From an uncultured Oscillospiraceae bacterium (GTDB lineage: Bacteria; Bacillota_A; Clostridia; Oscillospirales; Oscillospiraceae), in contig CANRKN010000023.1 of the NCBI GenBank assembly GCA_947631215.1, forward strand, positions 1 to 23,783: DNA of 23,783 nucleotides, read 5' to 3'. A program made the position numbers and the translations under genes. This document shows, one piece after another, positions 13,257-21,879 of the stretch. Position 1 is the first letter of the stretch. Each line of letters opens with the position of its first letter. The notes beneath the pieces were generated by a model. The model was not told the origin of the DNA. It made no database searches and saw only the letters and a list, made by a program, of their open reading frames with translations.

Positions 13257-16200
13257 TCACGTGACCGTCACGCGGCCATTTTCCACCTTTATTTTTCTCC
13301 CGCAGATCTCCGCCTCATAGCCGTCCCAGCCGTGGGGCAGGCGGGGGGAGACGGTGAGCCGGCCATTCTCCAGCCGGATGCCCAGAAGGTCCTCCAGCAC
13401 CACCCGGAAAAACCATCCCGCCGAGCCGGTATACCAGCTCCACAGGGCCTCGCCGTAGTGGTCAGGGTTCGCGGACACGTCCGCCGCCAGCACCCAAGGC
13501 TCCGCCCCCCATCGGGCGGGGTCGTGCTTCGCGGGCAGGAGGTCCAGCAAAAGCGCCGCCCCGGCGTCGGGGAAGCCCTGCTTCAAGAGCGCCGACGCAA
13601 GCCACACCGCCCCGTGGGTATACTGCCCGCCGTTTTCCCGGAAGCCCGGCCCGCAGGCGCGGATATACCCCGGGTCCCGGCCCTCGTCCGAAAAGGGCGG
13701 GGCGAACAGCTTTACGAGCCCATGGGCCCGGTCGTAGAGGTGGTCCACCGCGGCCCGCAGGGCCGTGTTCACCCGCTCCCGGTCCGCCTCGGGGCAGAAG
13801 GCCGCCCAGCTCTGGGCGATGGAGTCGATGGCGCAGGCCGGCGCCCCCACGCCCCCCAGGGGGGCGCCGTCGGCCCACCAGCCCCGCAGGTACCAGCTTC
13901 CGTTCCAGCTCCGCTCCGCTGCGGCGGCGTACTCCTCCCCCGCCTTGGCGTAGAGGTCCGCGTCCGGGGAGTTTGCCCGCCGCAGAAGGGCGGCGAACCG
14001 CCGGGAAACGTGGACGAAAAACCAGGTGAGCCACTGGCTCTCGCCGCCCACCTTGTCCATCCCGTCGTTCCAGTCCCCCGCGCCGGTGAACAGCAGCCCG
14101 TGGGGCCCATGGCCCCTTGCCATCACCAGGTCCATGGCCCGGCGGGCGTGGTCCAGCACGGTGCTCTGCCGCTCCGATGCGGGCGGCTGGAAGTATCGGT
14201 CCCTCTCCTCCGGGCGCAGGGGCGGGGCCTCCAGCCAGGGGGTCATTTGGCCGCAAAGGGCCATGTCCCCGGTCTTTTCCACGTACTCGCACAGCGCCCA
14301 GGGCAGCCACAGAAGGTCGTCCGAGCACCTTGTGCGCACGCCCCGGGGGCCAACCGGCCCATCATGCCACCAGTGGAGCACGTCCCCCTCTTTGAACTGC
14401 CGGGCGCAGCAGGCGAGTATCTGCCTCTTGGCCCGGCCAGGGGCGATCAGAATGAGATTCACCGCGTCCTGCAGCTGGTCCCGGAAGCCCCAGGCACCGC
14501 CGGATTGGTACATAGAGGTCCGGCCCATGATGCGGCAGGCCAGGGTCTGGTAGACCGCCCAGCCGTTCATCATCCGGTTCAGGTCCTCGTCCGGGGTGCG
14601 GACATGGACCCGGCTCACCATGGCCCGCCAGCCGTCCCGGACCTTGTTGAGCTCCTTCGCCGCCCGCGCCGGGTCCGCCAGGGCCTTGAGGGTCTCCGCG
14701 CTCTCCGCCCCACATACCAGCACGCTGACGCCGCCCGCCTTCCACAGCGCCCCGAAGCAGGGGGCCAGGCCGGGGCCCGTCCTGCCGTCCATCCGGCCCG
14801 CCAGCCAGGCGGCCTCGTCCCCGGTGAAGCCGGAGAAGGGGCGGCTGCACACCGCCCGGACAGTCTCGCCGGGCCAGGGGCTCCGGGGGTTCATGGCCGT
14901 GAGGCAGCCGCCTTCATGGCCCGTGATGACGCAGGGCACGTCCGCGGCATTGGCCGTGAGGGCCAGGGGCAGGTGCCACTCTATATATCCCTCGCCGGTC
15001 TCCACGATGAATATCCGCGCCTTATGCCCGCAGGGCACGAAGGCGGTGAGGCGGGTGCCCTCCCGCTCCCACGTGGTCCAGCCGAAGCCGTTGGTGACCC
15101 GGCACTTTCCGTGGCCCGCGAAGAGGCTCATGCGCCCGCCCGCCGTCACCAAGGTCAATGTCTCGCTGCCGGATGTGGCCATGGGGTCATTCATCCAGGG
15201 GTTTATGGGACATTCCCGGGCATTTTCCAGCCAGAGAAAGCCCGTGCCGCAGTCCGCCGCCAGGTACCCGAAACGGCCGTTGGTCAGGATGTTGCACCAG
15301 GCCCGGGGCGGCAGGGGCGGGGTATCGTATGCCACCGCGCCGCCGGGGAGATGCTCCACCTTGGGCGCGCGCCCGCCCCGGACGGGGGCGGGGCCCAGGG
15401 CGGGCATGCCGGGGCTGGGCCGGGCGGGAGGCTCGGGCAGCGTCACCGCCGCGGCGGCGACGTCCGCCCCGCTTAAAAACCACACGCCGCCCCGGGCGTT
15501 CTCAAAGCCCGCCAGGCCGTACTTGTCCAGGTACCGGCGCAGGGCGTCCTGCCGGGGATGGAGGTACTGGCCCTCCTCCCCGGTGTCCAGCACCAGGTCC
15601 GCCTCCGCCCCGCAGGCGGTGATAAGGGCGTGGCGCTTGATCATGCGAAGAGCCCTGTCCATGTTCTTCCCGTCCACGTACACGATGGGCAGGTCGCCGG
15701 AGAGGCCATGTTGCCACAGCGCCTCCCGGGTGGAATCGGGCCCGGCCATGACCCGGGGCGAGCACACCGCGCCGCACAGGCGGAAGGCCGCCTGCAGGCC
15801 TGCCGCGCTCATGCCGAGAAGGGTCCCCATGGCCCCGGCCATGTCGGCGGCGCCGCCGGTCAAAATGCGCCGGGCGCCCGCCTCCACCTCTCTGGCGCTG
15901 CCGCCAAAGCACAGGCTCACCGCCCCGCACCCGCCCTCCGGCAGGGTGGTCTCGATCGTCATGGGCTCGTGCATCTGCCAGCCCGCCCCCCGGCGGATGG
16001 TGAGGTCCGCCGTGGCGGCGAGACACAGCCAGCACTCGGGCAGATCGCCTCTCGCCAGCCTACGGATGAGCACCGCCCCGTGGCGGACGCTCGCCTCCAG
16101 GCCCAGCCGCCAGAAGGCGGGATGGGCATAGAAGTCCCCCTCCGGGGCCAGCACCGGCTCGAAGCGGAGGGTCAGCTTCCCGCCGCTGGGGCCGGTGACG

Positions 16201-19200
16201 CGGCGAAGCTCTCCCCGCTCCCCGGCGGCCACCGCCATGGACGCGCTCATCACGCCTCCGGCCCGCCGGGCCGTGAAGGTGAGGGCGCCCCCTTCATACC
16301 GCCAGGGGCGCACCACTCCCTCCCGGCGGGAGGGGGTCAGCATAGCGCCGTCCACAGCGAGGGAGAACCCCTCGGGCCGGTACAGCAAAAGCCCCGCCGT
16401 CCGGGCCCGGCAGCGGCCGTCGTCGCAGGCGAGAAGCGTATACACCCCGTTGGACAGGGGAAACCAGGCCGGGTCCGCCGGGTCGTGGCCCGGCCCCTCC
16501 CATTGGAACACCGGCCGGTCCGGCCGGCTCTCCGGGGGCCGGGTCAGGGGGCTCCGGCTCCGGCGCAGCACCGCCCCGCCCAGGGGCACCCGCTCCGCCA
16601 GGAAGGGTTTGAAGGCCCCCATGGCCGGGTCCGCCATGAAGTATTTCCGCAGTACGCCCCCGGCCAGGCAGTTGGCCGCGGCGCAGAGGCTCATGCCCAC
16701 GTGGTGGCTCATGAAGCAGGCCACCGGCTGGCCGCCGGGACCGGTCCGGCCCGGGGTCAGGTCCAGGGCCTCGTAAAAGCCATACTGGCCCCACATGCCC
16801 ATAGCTTTCAGCCGGCGCAGGTTCTTCACCGCCGCCTTGGGGTGGACCGCCAGGGCCAGGAAGCTGGCGTAGGGGGCCGTCACCAGCTCCCCGTCCACGT
16901 CACGGCGCAGAGCCAGAGCGCCCACGCCGTGGGCCTTGTAGCGGTAGTCCATCCCTCCGTCCAGGGAGAAGAAGGCGCTCTCCGAGCTGCCCCAGGGGAC
17001 CTTGGCCCGCTCCCCCCGCCGCCGCTGGGCGTACAGGCAGAACCGGGCCGTCTCCCACAGCATGGAGCCGCTTATGAAGGGCAGGAAGAGCTCCGGCATC
17101 AGATACTCGAACATGGACCCGGACCAGCTGGCCAGGCCCCGCCACCCGTCCAGGGAGAGCTGGGCCCGGCTCAGGCTCTGCCAGTGGCGCACGCTCACGT
17201 CGCCCCTTGCGCAGGCCACGTAGCTTGTCAGCCGCGCCTCCGAGGCCATCAGGTCGTAATGGCCGGGGCTGGGCTCGTCCGTGGCAGGGTCCAGGCCGAT
17301 ATAAAACAGCCGCTTTTTCTCGTCGTACAGCGCCCCCAGCTCCATGGCGTCCGCCAAGGCCCGGGCCCGGTCAGCCAGGTCCGGCCGGCCGTGGGCCGCC
17401 ATGCCCCCGGCCAGGCATAGGAGCGAGGCGCAGAGGTTGCCGCTGTCCACCGCCGACACATAGGCCGGCTGCAGGGGCGTCAGCGTGCGGGTATCGTACC
17501 AGTTGTAGAGGTGGCCCCGCCACTTGTCCAGCTTCTCCACCGTGGCAAGGATACGCTCGATAAGCCCTATGGCCTCGCTCTCCCGGGCCGCGCCTATCTC
17601 CATGGCCCCCAGGGCAGAGGCAAGGGCGAGGCCGATGTTGGTGGGGCTGGTGCGGTGGGCCGGACCCTTGGGGGGCTGGACCTGCACGTTGTCGGGAGGC
17701 AGATAGTTCTCCTCCGCCGTGCACCGCTCGGCAAAATACCGCCACATGGCCCCGGCGGCCTTCAAAAGAAACGCCTTATCGGCCGCCGTCAGGTCGTTTT
17801 TGGGCCGGATGGGCCGGCCCGAGACCCAGGCGAAGGCTGGGGCCAGCGCCCATACCACCCCGGCGGCTTTCCCCGCCGGGCCGGGGGCCAGCCACACTAA
17901 GCCCAGGCCCAGGCCCACGGAAAACCACATGGCCGCGGGCATGGTCCGGCCCAGGTCCGTCTGGGCCGCCGTGACCCATTGGAGCATGCGCCGGTGGCTC
18001 ACGGTCATGCGCCACAGGGCCGTCGCCGCCGCCGAGGCGCAGGTATATCCCTCCCAGGGCAAAAAGATGAGCCGGGCGAAGAACCGGGTCAGGGACCCGC
18101 CCGCGCCCCGGAGGACGCCGCTGCGGACCCGCAGCCGGACTTGGCTGGTCCGGACAAACAGCGCCCCAACGGCATCGTGGATGGCGTCCGCCCCGAGACA
18201 CGCCAAGGCCGCCCCCGCCGCCCAGCGGCCCGCGGGGAAGAGGATACCCCATAGAATGGCCGCCAGGGCCGTGGGGGCTACAAGGCTTCGCCGCACGCTG
18301 TCGAAGAGGCGAAACCGCTCCAGGAGCGGCAGGTCCCGCCCGGCCTTAAAGAGCCAGGGCAGGTTCTGCCAGTCCCCCCGGGTCCAGCGGTGGAGCCGCC
18401 TAAACCAGGCCGCCGCGGTCACGGGGCAGGCGTCCGTCAGCTCCACGTCGCCCATATAGGCCCCCCGCAGATAGGCCCCTTCCAGGGCGTCGTGGCTCAA
18501 AATGTGGTCCTCCGGGAACCGGCCGTCCAGGCAGGCGAGGTACGCCGCCGCGTCCACGACGCCCTTGCCCGCGAAGCCGCCCCGGTCATATAGGTCCGTA
18601 TAGAGCTCCCCCGTGGGGGCGCCGTAGGGGTCCGTGCCCCCCTGGCCCGCCCAGATGCGGGCAAAGTCCGTGGCCATGGCCCGGTCCAGTTCCACCGCCA
18701 TCCGGGGATGGAGCACCCCGTGGCCCCGCACCACCACGCCCTTTTCCACCAAGGGTGTGTTCAAAGGGTGCATGGCCGCGCCGATGAGCTGCCGGGCCGC
18801 GCCCGGCACCAGCCGGGTGTCCCCGTCCAGGCACAGCACGTATTTCGCGTGCAGGGCCTCCGGGTCCCCGGCCAATACTTTCAATCTGTTGGGCCGGCCC
18901 CGGACCAGGCGCATCAGCTCCAGCACCGCCCCCCGCTTCCGCTCCCAGGGGACATAGACCCCCTCCCGCTTATCCAGCACCGGGTCCCGGCACAGGAGGA
19001 AGAACCCCCCGCCGTATGTCTCATTGAGCCGGTCGATCTCCCGGGCGGCATCGTTGAGGCGCGCCGCCTCCTTAGGCGGGAACTGGACGCTGTCGGGCAG
19101 GTCCGCCAGCAGGGCAAACAAGAGTTCCTCCCCGCAGTCCCGGTTCGCCAGTTTATATTCCTCCAATCGCCGGGCCAGGCGGGGCCCCGTCTCCTCGTCG

Positions 19201-20141
19201 GACAGCAGCGCTGACACGGCGCACACCGTCCGGCCATCGGGGCCTATGCCGTCTTTGAGCTCCAATCTGGGCAGCCGCCGGGGCCGGACAAGGCGAAGCA
19301 AAATAGAATCCAGCCCTACCCGCACAAGCTCGGACAGCGGCCACACCGCCAGCAGGGCAGTGCACAGGCTTTTGGCCGCCGCTCCCGCCAGCACCGCCAA
19401 GGCCGCCGGGAGGAAAATGCGCGCGGCGATATAGCCCGCCCCGGTGCGGGCCGCGGGCGGGAAGAGGTATTCATGCAGGCCCTTTTCCAGGGCCTCTTGG
19501 GCCAGTTCCAAAGAGGAGATATGCCGGGCCTTCGCCATCTCCTGGAACCGCCGGCGGTACTGGGCGCGGCTGGCCTCATCCATGGCGGGGTAGACCTTGT
19601 CCTGCCGCAGGAGGGCGTCCACCGGGTCCGAGGCCTCCAAAGCGTGGGTCAGGTCCATATCCGCCAGGGCCCGCAGGCCGGTGAACAGCTCCGCGGCCCT
19701 CTCGTTATCCACCTCCGGCCCGGCCAGGGCCTCGATGAGCGCGGCGCGGAGGGCGGCGCCAAAGAGGGCCGCCTCGTTCTCCGGCACGGTCCGGCCCCGG
19801 CGGGCCCCGGTGAGAAACGCCTCGATCCGCTCCTCGGTTATGGGCCCGGCGCCGGCCAGGGCCCGGCCCAGCATGACGATGACGGCGCCCTCCGGCCCCT
19901 TGGTGAGCCTTCCCGCGCCCCGCAGGGCGTCCAGGGCGATGTCCGCCTCCCGGCGGGCCAGGTATTCGTTGTCCGCGAACCACGCGGGCTCCTTTTCGTT
20001 TTGGCTCTTGGCCGTGACCGTATCCATGGCCCGGCGAAGCCGCCGGGCTGCGCCGCGGCCGGAGACGGCGCCTTTGACGGGGATGCTCCTGGCCGCGCTC
20101 TCGCCCCATCCGGCCAGGCGTTCGATGCTTATCTTTTCCAT
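13257..20141 (-). CDS. Cyclic beta-1,2-glucan synthase-like protein (GT84 + glycoamylase-like/GH189 + GH94)
   Basis: A 2294-residue multidomain protein of the NdvB/Cgs type. Residues ~1-230 are soluble and unassigned. Membrane segments follow at ~236-270, ~605-655 and ~765-795. The GT84 part has the processive glycosyltransferase motifs CLDGDTRL (D439, D441), PEDHILSHDALEG (E544-D545) and RLHRWTRGDW (R582xxR585W586). Residues ~800-1150 hold the glycoamylase-like/transglycosylating part: ENYLPPDN at 811, HRTSPTNIG, PWGSSESAF with E1054. The C-terminal half is GH94-like, with TGAGDWNDGMDK (D2023, D2026) holding the phosphorylase-type catalytic acid. The family joins UDP-glucose into beta-1,2-glucan, cyclises it and trims it. 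It is shorter than Brucella Cgs (~2800) but all three motif sets are present. The start ATG 20141 has a poor ribosome site. No exporter gene is nearby. Confidence 0.85.
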   Translation of the reverse strand: MEKISIERLAGWGESAARSIPVKGAVSGRGAARRLRRAMDTVTAKSQNEKEPAWFADNEYLARREADIALDALRGAGRLTKGPEGAVIVMLGRALAGAGPITEERIEAFLTGARRGRTVPENEAALFGAALRAALIEALAGPEVDNERAAELFTGLRALADMDLTHALEASDPVDALLRQDKVYPAMDEASRAQYRRRFQEMAKARHISSLELAQEALEKGLHEYLFPPAARTGAGYIAARIFLPAALAVLAGAAAKSLCTALLAVWPLSELVRVGLDSILLRLVRPRRLPRLELKDGIGPDGRTVCAVSALLSDEETGPRLARRLEEYKLANRDCGEELLFALLADLPDSVQFPPKEAARLNDAAREIDRLNETYGGGFFLLCRDPVLDKREGVYVPWERKRGAVLELMRLVRGRPNRLKVLAGDPEALHAKYVLCLDGDTRLVPGAARQLIGAAMHPLNTPLVEKGVVVRGHGVLHPRMAVELDRAMATDFARIWAGQGGTDPYGAPTGELYTDLYDRGGFAGKGVVDAAAYLACLDGRFPEDHILSHDALEGAYLRGAYMGDVELTDACPVTAAAWFRRLHRWTRGDWQNLPWLFKAGRDLPLLERFRLFDSVRRSLVAPTALAAILWGILFPAGRWAAGAALACLGADAIHDAVGALFVRTSQVRLRVRSGVLRGAGGSLTRFFARLIFLPWEGYTCASAAATALWRMTVSHRRMLQWVTAAQTDLGRTMPAAMWFSVGLGLGLVWLAPGPAGKAAGVVWALAPAFAWVSGRPIRPKNDLTAADKAFLLKAAGAMWRYFAERCTAEENYLPPDNVQVQPPKGPAHRTSPTNIGLALASALGAMEIGAARESEAIGLIERILATVEKLDKWRGHLYNWYDTRTLTPLQPAYVSAVDSGNLCASLLCLAGGMAAHGRPDLADRARALADAMELGALYDEKKRLFYIGLDPATDEPSPGHYDLMASEARLTSYVACARGDVSVRHWQSLSRAQLSLDGWRGLASWSGSMFEYLMPELFLPFISGSMLWETARFCLYAQRRRGERAKVPWGSSESAFFSLDGGMDYRYKAHGVGALALRRDVDGELVTAPYASFLALAVHPKAAVKNLRRLKAMGMWGQYGFYEALDLTPGRTGPGGQPVACFMSHHVGMSLCAAANCLAGGVLRKYFMADPAMGAFKPFLAERVPLGGAVLRRSRSPLTRPPESRPDRPVFQWEGPGHDPADPAWFPLSNGVYTLLACDDGRCRARTAGLLLYRPEGFSLAVDGAMLTPSRREGVVRPWRYEGGALTFTARRAGGVMSASMAVAAGERGELRRVTGPSGGKLTLRFEPVLAPEGDFYAHPAFWRLGLEASVRHGAVLIRRLARGDLPECWLCLAATADLTIRRGAGWQMHEPMTIETTLPEGGCGAVSLCFGGSAREVEAGARRILTGGAADMAGAMGTLLGMSAAGLQAAFRLCGAVCSPRVMAGPDSTREALWQHGLSGDLPIVYVDGKNMDRALRMIKRHALITACGAEADLVLDTGEEGQYLHPRQDALRRYLDKYGLAGFENARGGVWFLSGADVAAAAVTLPEPPARPSPGMPALGPAPVRGGRAPKVEHLPGGAVAYDTPPLPPRAWCNILTNGRFGYLAADCGTGFLWLENARECPINPWMNDPMATSGSETLTLVTAGGRMSLFAGHGKCRVTNGFGWTTWEREGTRLTAFVPCGHKARIFIVETGEGYIEWHLPLALTANAADVPCVITGHEGGCLTAMNPRSPWPGETVRAVCSRPFSGFTGDEAAWLAGRMDGRTGPGLAPCFGALWKAGGVSVLVCGAESAETLKALADPARAAKELNKVRDGWRAMVSRVHVRTPDEDLNRMMNGWAVYQTLACRIMGRTSMYQSGGAWGFRDQLQDAVNLILIAPGRAKRQILACCARQFKEGDVLHWWHDGPVGPRGVRTRCSDDLLWLPWALCEYVEKTGDMALCGQMTPWLEAPPLRPEERDRYFQPPASERQSTVLDHARRAMDLVMARGHGPHGLLFTGAGDWNDGMDKVGGESQWLTWFFVHVSRRFAALLRRANSPDADLYAKAGEEYAAAAERSWNGSWYLRGWWADGAPLGGVGAPACAIDSIAQSWAAFCPEADRERVNTALRAAVDHLYDRAHGLVKLFAPPFSDEGRDPGYIRACGPGFRENGGQYTHGAVWLASALLKQGFPDAGAALLLDLLPAKHDPARWGAEPWVLAADVSANPDHYGEALWSWYTGSAGWFFRVVLEDLLGIRLENGRLTVSPRLPHGWDGYEAEICGRKIKVENGRVTVT

Positions 20142-20181
20142 ACCTGGGATTTTTCCCGCGCCGGCGGGAGAATATACGAAA

Positions 20182-20208
20182 ACGCCGCGGGCAAAAAGCC
20201 CGCGGCGT
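20182..20208 (-). terminator. Rho-independent terminator after the secreted zinc-finger gene
   Basis: ACGCCGCGGGC (20182-20192) and GCCCGCGGCGT (20198-20208) form a perfect 11-bp stem. On the minus strand the loop is TTTTT and the stem is followed by TTTTC. It separates the zinc-finger gene from the synthase gene, which then has only about 40 bases for its own promoter. Otherwise the gap 20142-20277 holds no feature that I can see. Confidence 0.75.
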
Positions 20209-20277
20209 GGGAGGCGATATGCCTCTGTATTTTATTCAGTCTATCCAGCCGCTTTATGGCGTCCCTCCCCGGACGCA

Positions 20278-21105
20278 TCAAGTGTAGATATAGCGGTCGC
20301 CGTGGCACTTGGGACAGGTCACCTCGCCGTCGCCGCCGCACTTGAAGCAGCTCTCCCATGTCTTGGCAGTCGTGTCGCTGTGCCCGCTGTAGTTGGGGAC
20401 GCTGTCGTAGACCCACTTGCCTCCGTCGCCATCGCACTGGGAGCATTCCACCTCGCCGTCGCCGTGGCACTTGGGGCAGGCGATACGCAGACTCGTCCCG
20501 CCGTCATCGTCGTCATCCCAGTCGATGCCGCCCCCGGAGGAATCATCGCCGGAGGAGCCGCCGCCCATGGGACCGGAGACGCCATGCTCCAGATGGTCCA
20601 CGATACCCGATATGGTGCACCGGTCGCCGGTATCGGCCACGGTCAGTCCATCGGAGAAGCGAATGGCTATCTCGCACCATCCATATCTGGGCCAGTCGTT
20701 GATCTGCAGGATCACATCCCCATAGCGGTAAGCGCCGTCGGCATAGTCCTTGATCTGCTGATCCTCCCCGATCGAGCCGCAGTCGAAGAGATAATAGGAC
20801 GATTTGCCGCCTCCGGCGTCGGTGTCCCATGACTTGGTCAATGTCAGGCCAAAACGACCGCTTTGCAGCAGGTCCGCATATTCGTAGGCCGCCGATGCGT
20901 ATGCCTGTTTTATGGAGAACACAGCGTGTGTCCCGTTGGTGATGCTCTCCTCGGAATGGGTGAGTTCCCCGTTGAAGAAGGCGTGGGCGTCCGGCAGAAT
21001 GTTGTCCGCCTCAGGCGCGGGCGCAGCAGCAGCCTCCGCCAGAGCGGTCACACTCAGAGCCAGGCACAGGGCCAGGGCTAGGATGAGAGAGAATAGTTTT
21101 TTCAT
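20278..21105 (-). CDS. Secreted protein with a DnaJ-type cysteine-rich zinc module, function unknown
   Basis: A 275-residue protein. Residues 1-22 are a classical signal peptide (MKKLFSLILALALCLALS..., likely cleavage after ALA). There is no lipobox Cys. Residues ~35-175 are a novel-looking domain with several Tyr/Trp residues (SYYLFDCG, QINDWPRYGWCEIAIRF). Then come a Gly/Ser/Asp linker with a DWDDDDDGG run (~180-203) and four Cys motifs: CPKCHGDG (210), CSQCDGDG (221), CFKCGGDG (253) and CPKCHGDR (264). These are the CxxCxGxG repeats of DnaJ's zinc region, but no J-domain is present and the protein is exported. ATG 21105 follows AAGGAG at seven bases; the longer start at 21147 lacks a site and would remove the signal peptide's normal N terminus. 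A consensus promoter and a terminator flank it, so it is a single-gene unit. Confidence 0.82.
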   Translation of the reverse strand: MKKLFSLILALALCLALSVTALAEAAAAPAPEADNILPDAHAFFNGELTHSEESITNGTHAVFSIKQAYASAAYEYADLLQSGRFGLTLTKSWDTDAGGGKSSYYLFDCGSIGEDQQIKDYADGAYRYGDVILQINDWPRYGWCEIAIRFSDGLTVADTGDRCTISGIVDHLEHGVSGPMGGGSSGDDSSGGGIDWDDDDDGGTSLRIACPKCHGDGEVECSQCDGDGGKWVYDSVPNYSGHSDTTAKTWESCFKCGGDGEVTCPKCHGDRYIYT

Positions 21106-21149
21106 TGCAGTCTCCTTTCTGGATCGTTCCATTTTCCCATGATACAATC

Positions 21150-21178
21150 ATTATAAGTTTCTGGAAAATCGATGTCAA
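21150..21178 (-). promoter_or_regulatory. Full-consensus sigma-A promoter of the zinc-finger gene
   Basis: On the minus strand TTGACA (complement of 21173-21178), 17 bases and TATAAT (complement of 21150-21155), both hexamers perfect. It is about 45 bases before the start codon. ATACAA (21142-21147), a half-site like those in the nearby HTH intergenic region, overlaps the expected transcription start. Confidence 0.85.
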
Positions 21179-21214
21179 TCCCTTGGAACGTCCGCATTTT
21201 GCGTACTTTCCGAC

Positions 21215-21451
21215 TTATTCTCCCAGCCGCCGGGAAAAAAGCACGCACCGGTCCACACAGAACTGTCTTTCCACCGCAAAGATCACCGAGGCACTCAGCC
21301 GCGGCGGGACCCTGCCCTGCTCCATCAGGTCCAGCGTTTTTCCGCCGACTCCCAGCCGTTTCGCCATCTCCCGCTTGGAGATGCCCCTCGTCCGGCGCAG
21401 CCATGCGACGTTATACATAAAATTGTCCAATTCCTCTCTTGATGACGACAT
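21215..21451 (-). CDS. Small helix-turn-helix DNA-binding protein (Xre/Cro-like)
   Basis: A 78-residue protein. Residues ~14-52 form a helix-turn-helix (VAWLRRTRGISKREMAKRLG, then VGGKTLDLMEQGRVPPRLSA) typical of Xre/Cro repressors. The rest is a short helix (SVIFAVERQFCVDRCVLF). ATG 21451 follows AGGAGG at eight bases. It points away from the other Xre gene at 21572 and towards the zinc-finger gene, whose own promoter begins 40 bases beyond its stop. A TTGACT-17-TAAAGT promoter overlaps the inverted repeat in the divergent gap, so autoregulation is plausible. Targets are unknown. Confidence 0.78.
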   Translation of the reverse strand: MSSSREELDNFMYNVAWLRRTRGISKREMAKRLGVGGKTLDLMEQGRVPPRLSASVIFAVERQFCVDRCVLFSRRLGE

Positions 21452-21479
21452 ATCCGTCCCCTCCTATCTTACACCGAAT

Positions 21480-21529
21480 AGTTGTATAAATACACTTTAC
21501 ATCTAATAGGCGTAAAAGTCAATACAACT
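21480..21529. promoter_or_regulatory. Inverted repeats (candidate operator) between divergent HTH genes
   Basis: AGTTGTAT (21480-21487) and ATACAACT (21522-21529) are perfect reverse complements 34 bases apart. The left arm also belongs to a tight palindrome TGTAT-AA-ATACA (21483-21494). The arms flank or overlap the minus-strand promoter and lie just ahead of the plus-strand gene, as expected for an operator shared by two regulators. Confidence 0.5.
21494..21522 (-). promoter_or_regulatory. Promoter of the minus-strand HTH gene
   Basis: On the minus strand TTGACT (complement of 21517-21522), 17 bases and TAAAGT (complement of 21494-21499). The -35 is near consensus, the -10 weaker. It lies within the candidate operator. 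Confidence 0.5.
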
Positions 21530-21571
21530 TTCCGATGTGAGATAGAATGCTCCCAAAGGGGGACTGAGCGT

Positions 21572-21799
21572 ATGAGCAGAATACGGGAGCTGCGTGAGGA
21601 CCGGGACCTGAGCCAGGCCGCCATCGCGGAGATACTCAAGACGACCCAGCAGCAGTACAGCAAGATCGAGACCGGCAAATCAGACATAAGCGGAGAAAAA
21701 CTCCGGCTCCTGGCCAGGTTTTATAACATATCCGCTGACTATATCCTGGGGCTGACAGATGATCCGCGGCCTTTGTACGGGAAAAGCGCCTGTCAATGA
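21572..21799 (+). CDS. Small Xre-family transcriptional regulator
   Basis: A 75-residue protein that is almost entirely an Xre helix-turn-helix domain (RIRELREDRDLSQAAIAEIL, TTQQQYSKIETG, and LLARFYNISADYILGLTD, the usual family end). ATG 21572 follows AAGGGGG; the longer in-frame start at 21482 lies in the operator-like region and has no ribosome site. TAGAAT at 21543-21548 may be its -10, but I see no good -35, which suggests an activated or weak promoter. It is divergent from the small HTH gene at 21451. Whether it represses itself, its partner or the zinc-finger gene is unknown. The ylxM promoter follows immediately, so it is a separate unit from the SRP cluster. Confidence 0.85.
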   Translation: MSRIRELREDRDLSQAAIAEILKTTQQQYSKIETGKSDISGEKLRLLARFYNISADYILGLTDDPRPLYGKSACQ

Positions 21800-21806
21800 A
21801 AAACAC

Positions 21807-21835
21807 TTGACACCCACTCCCATTTGGTGTATGAT
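21807..21835 (+). promoter_or_regulatory. Sigma-A promoter of ylxM-ffh-rpsP
   Basis: TTGACA (21807-21812), 17 bases, TATGAT (21830-21835). One mismatch from consensus in total, so a strong promoter, about 45 bases before the ylxM start. Confidence 0.88.
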
Positions 21836-21879
21836 AACCAGGCTGTAAAGCAAAAACCTTGACGCCAAGGAGGCGCGGT

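Noticed and set aside
13233..15476. Long plus-strand open frame antisense to the glucan-synthase gene
   Set aside because: It has Pro/Arg/Gly/His-rich composition without motifs, and the opposite frame holds the GH94 signature. It is a shadow of a GC-rich gene.
21215..21799. Toxin-antitoxin pair made of the two small HTH genes
   Set aside because: Both encode DNA-binding folds, they are divergent rather than co-transcribed, and neither shows a toxin domain. A regulator pair fits better.
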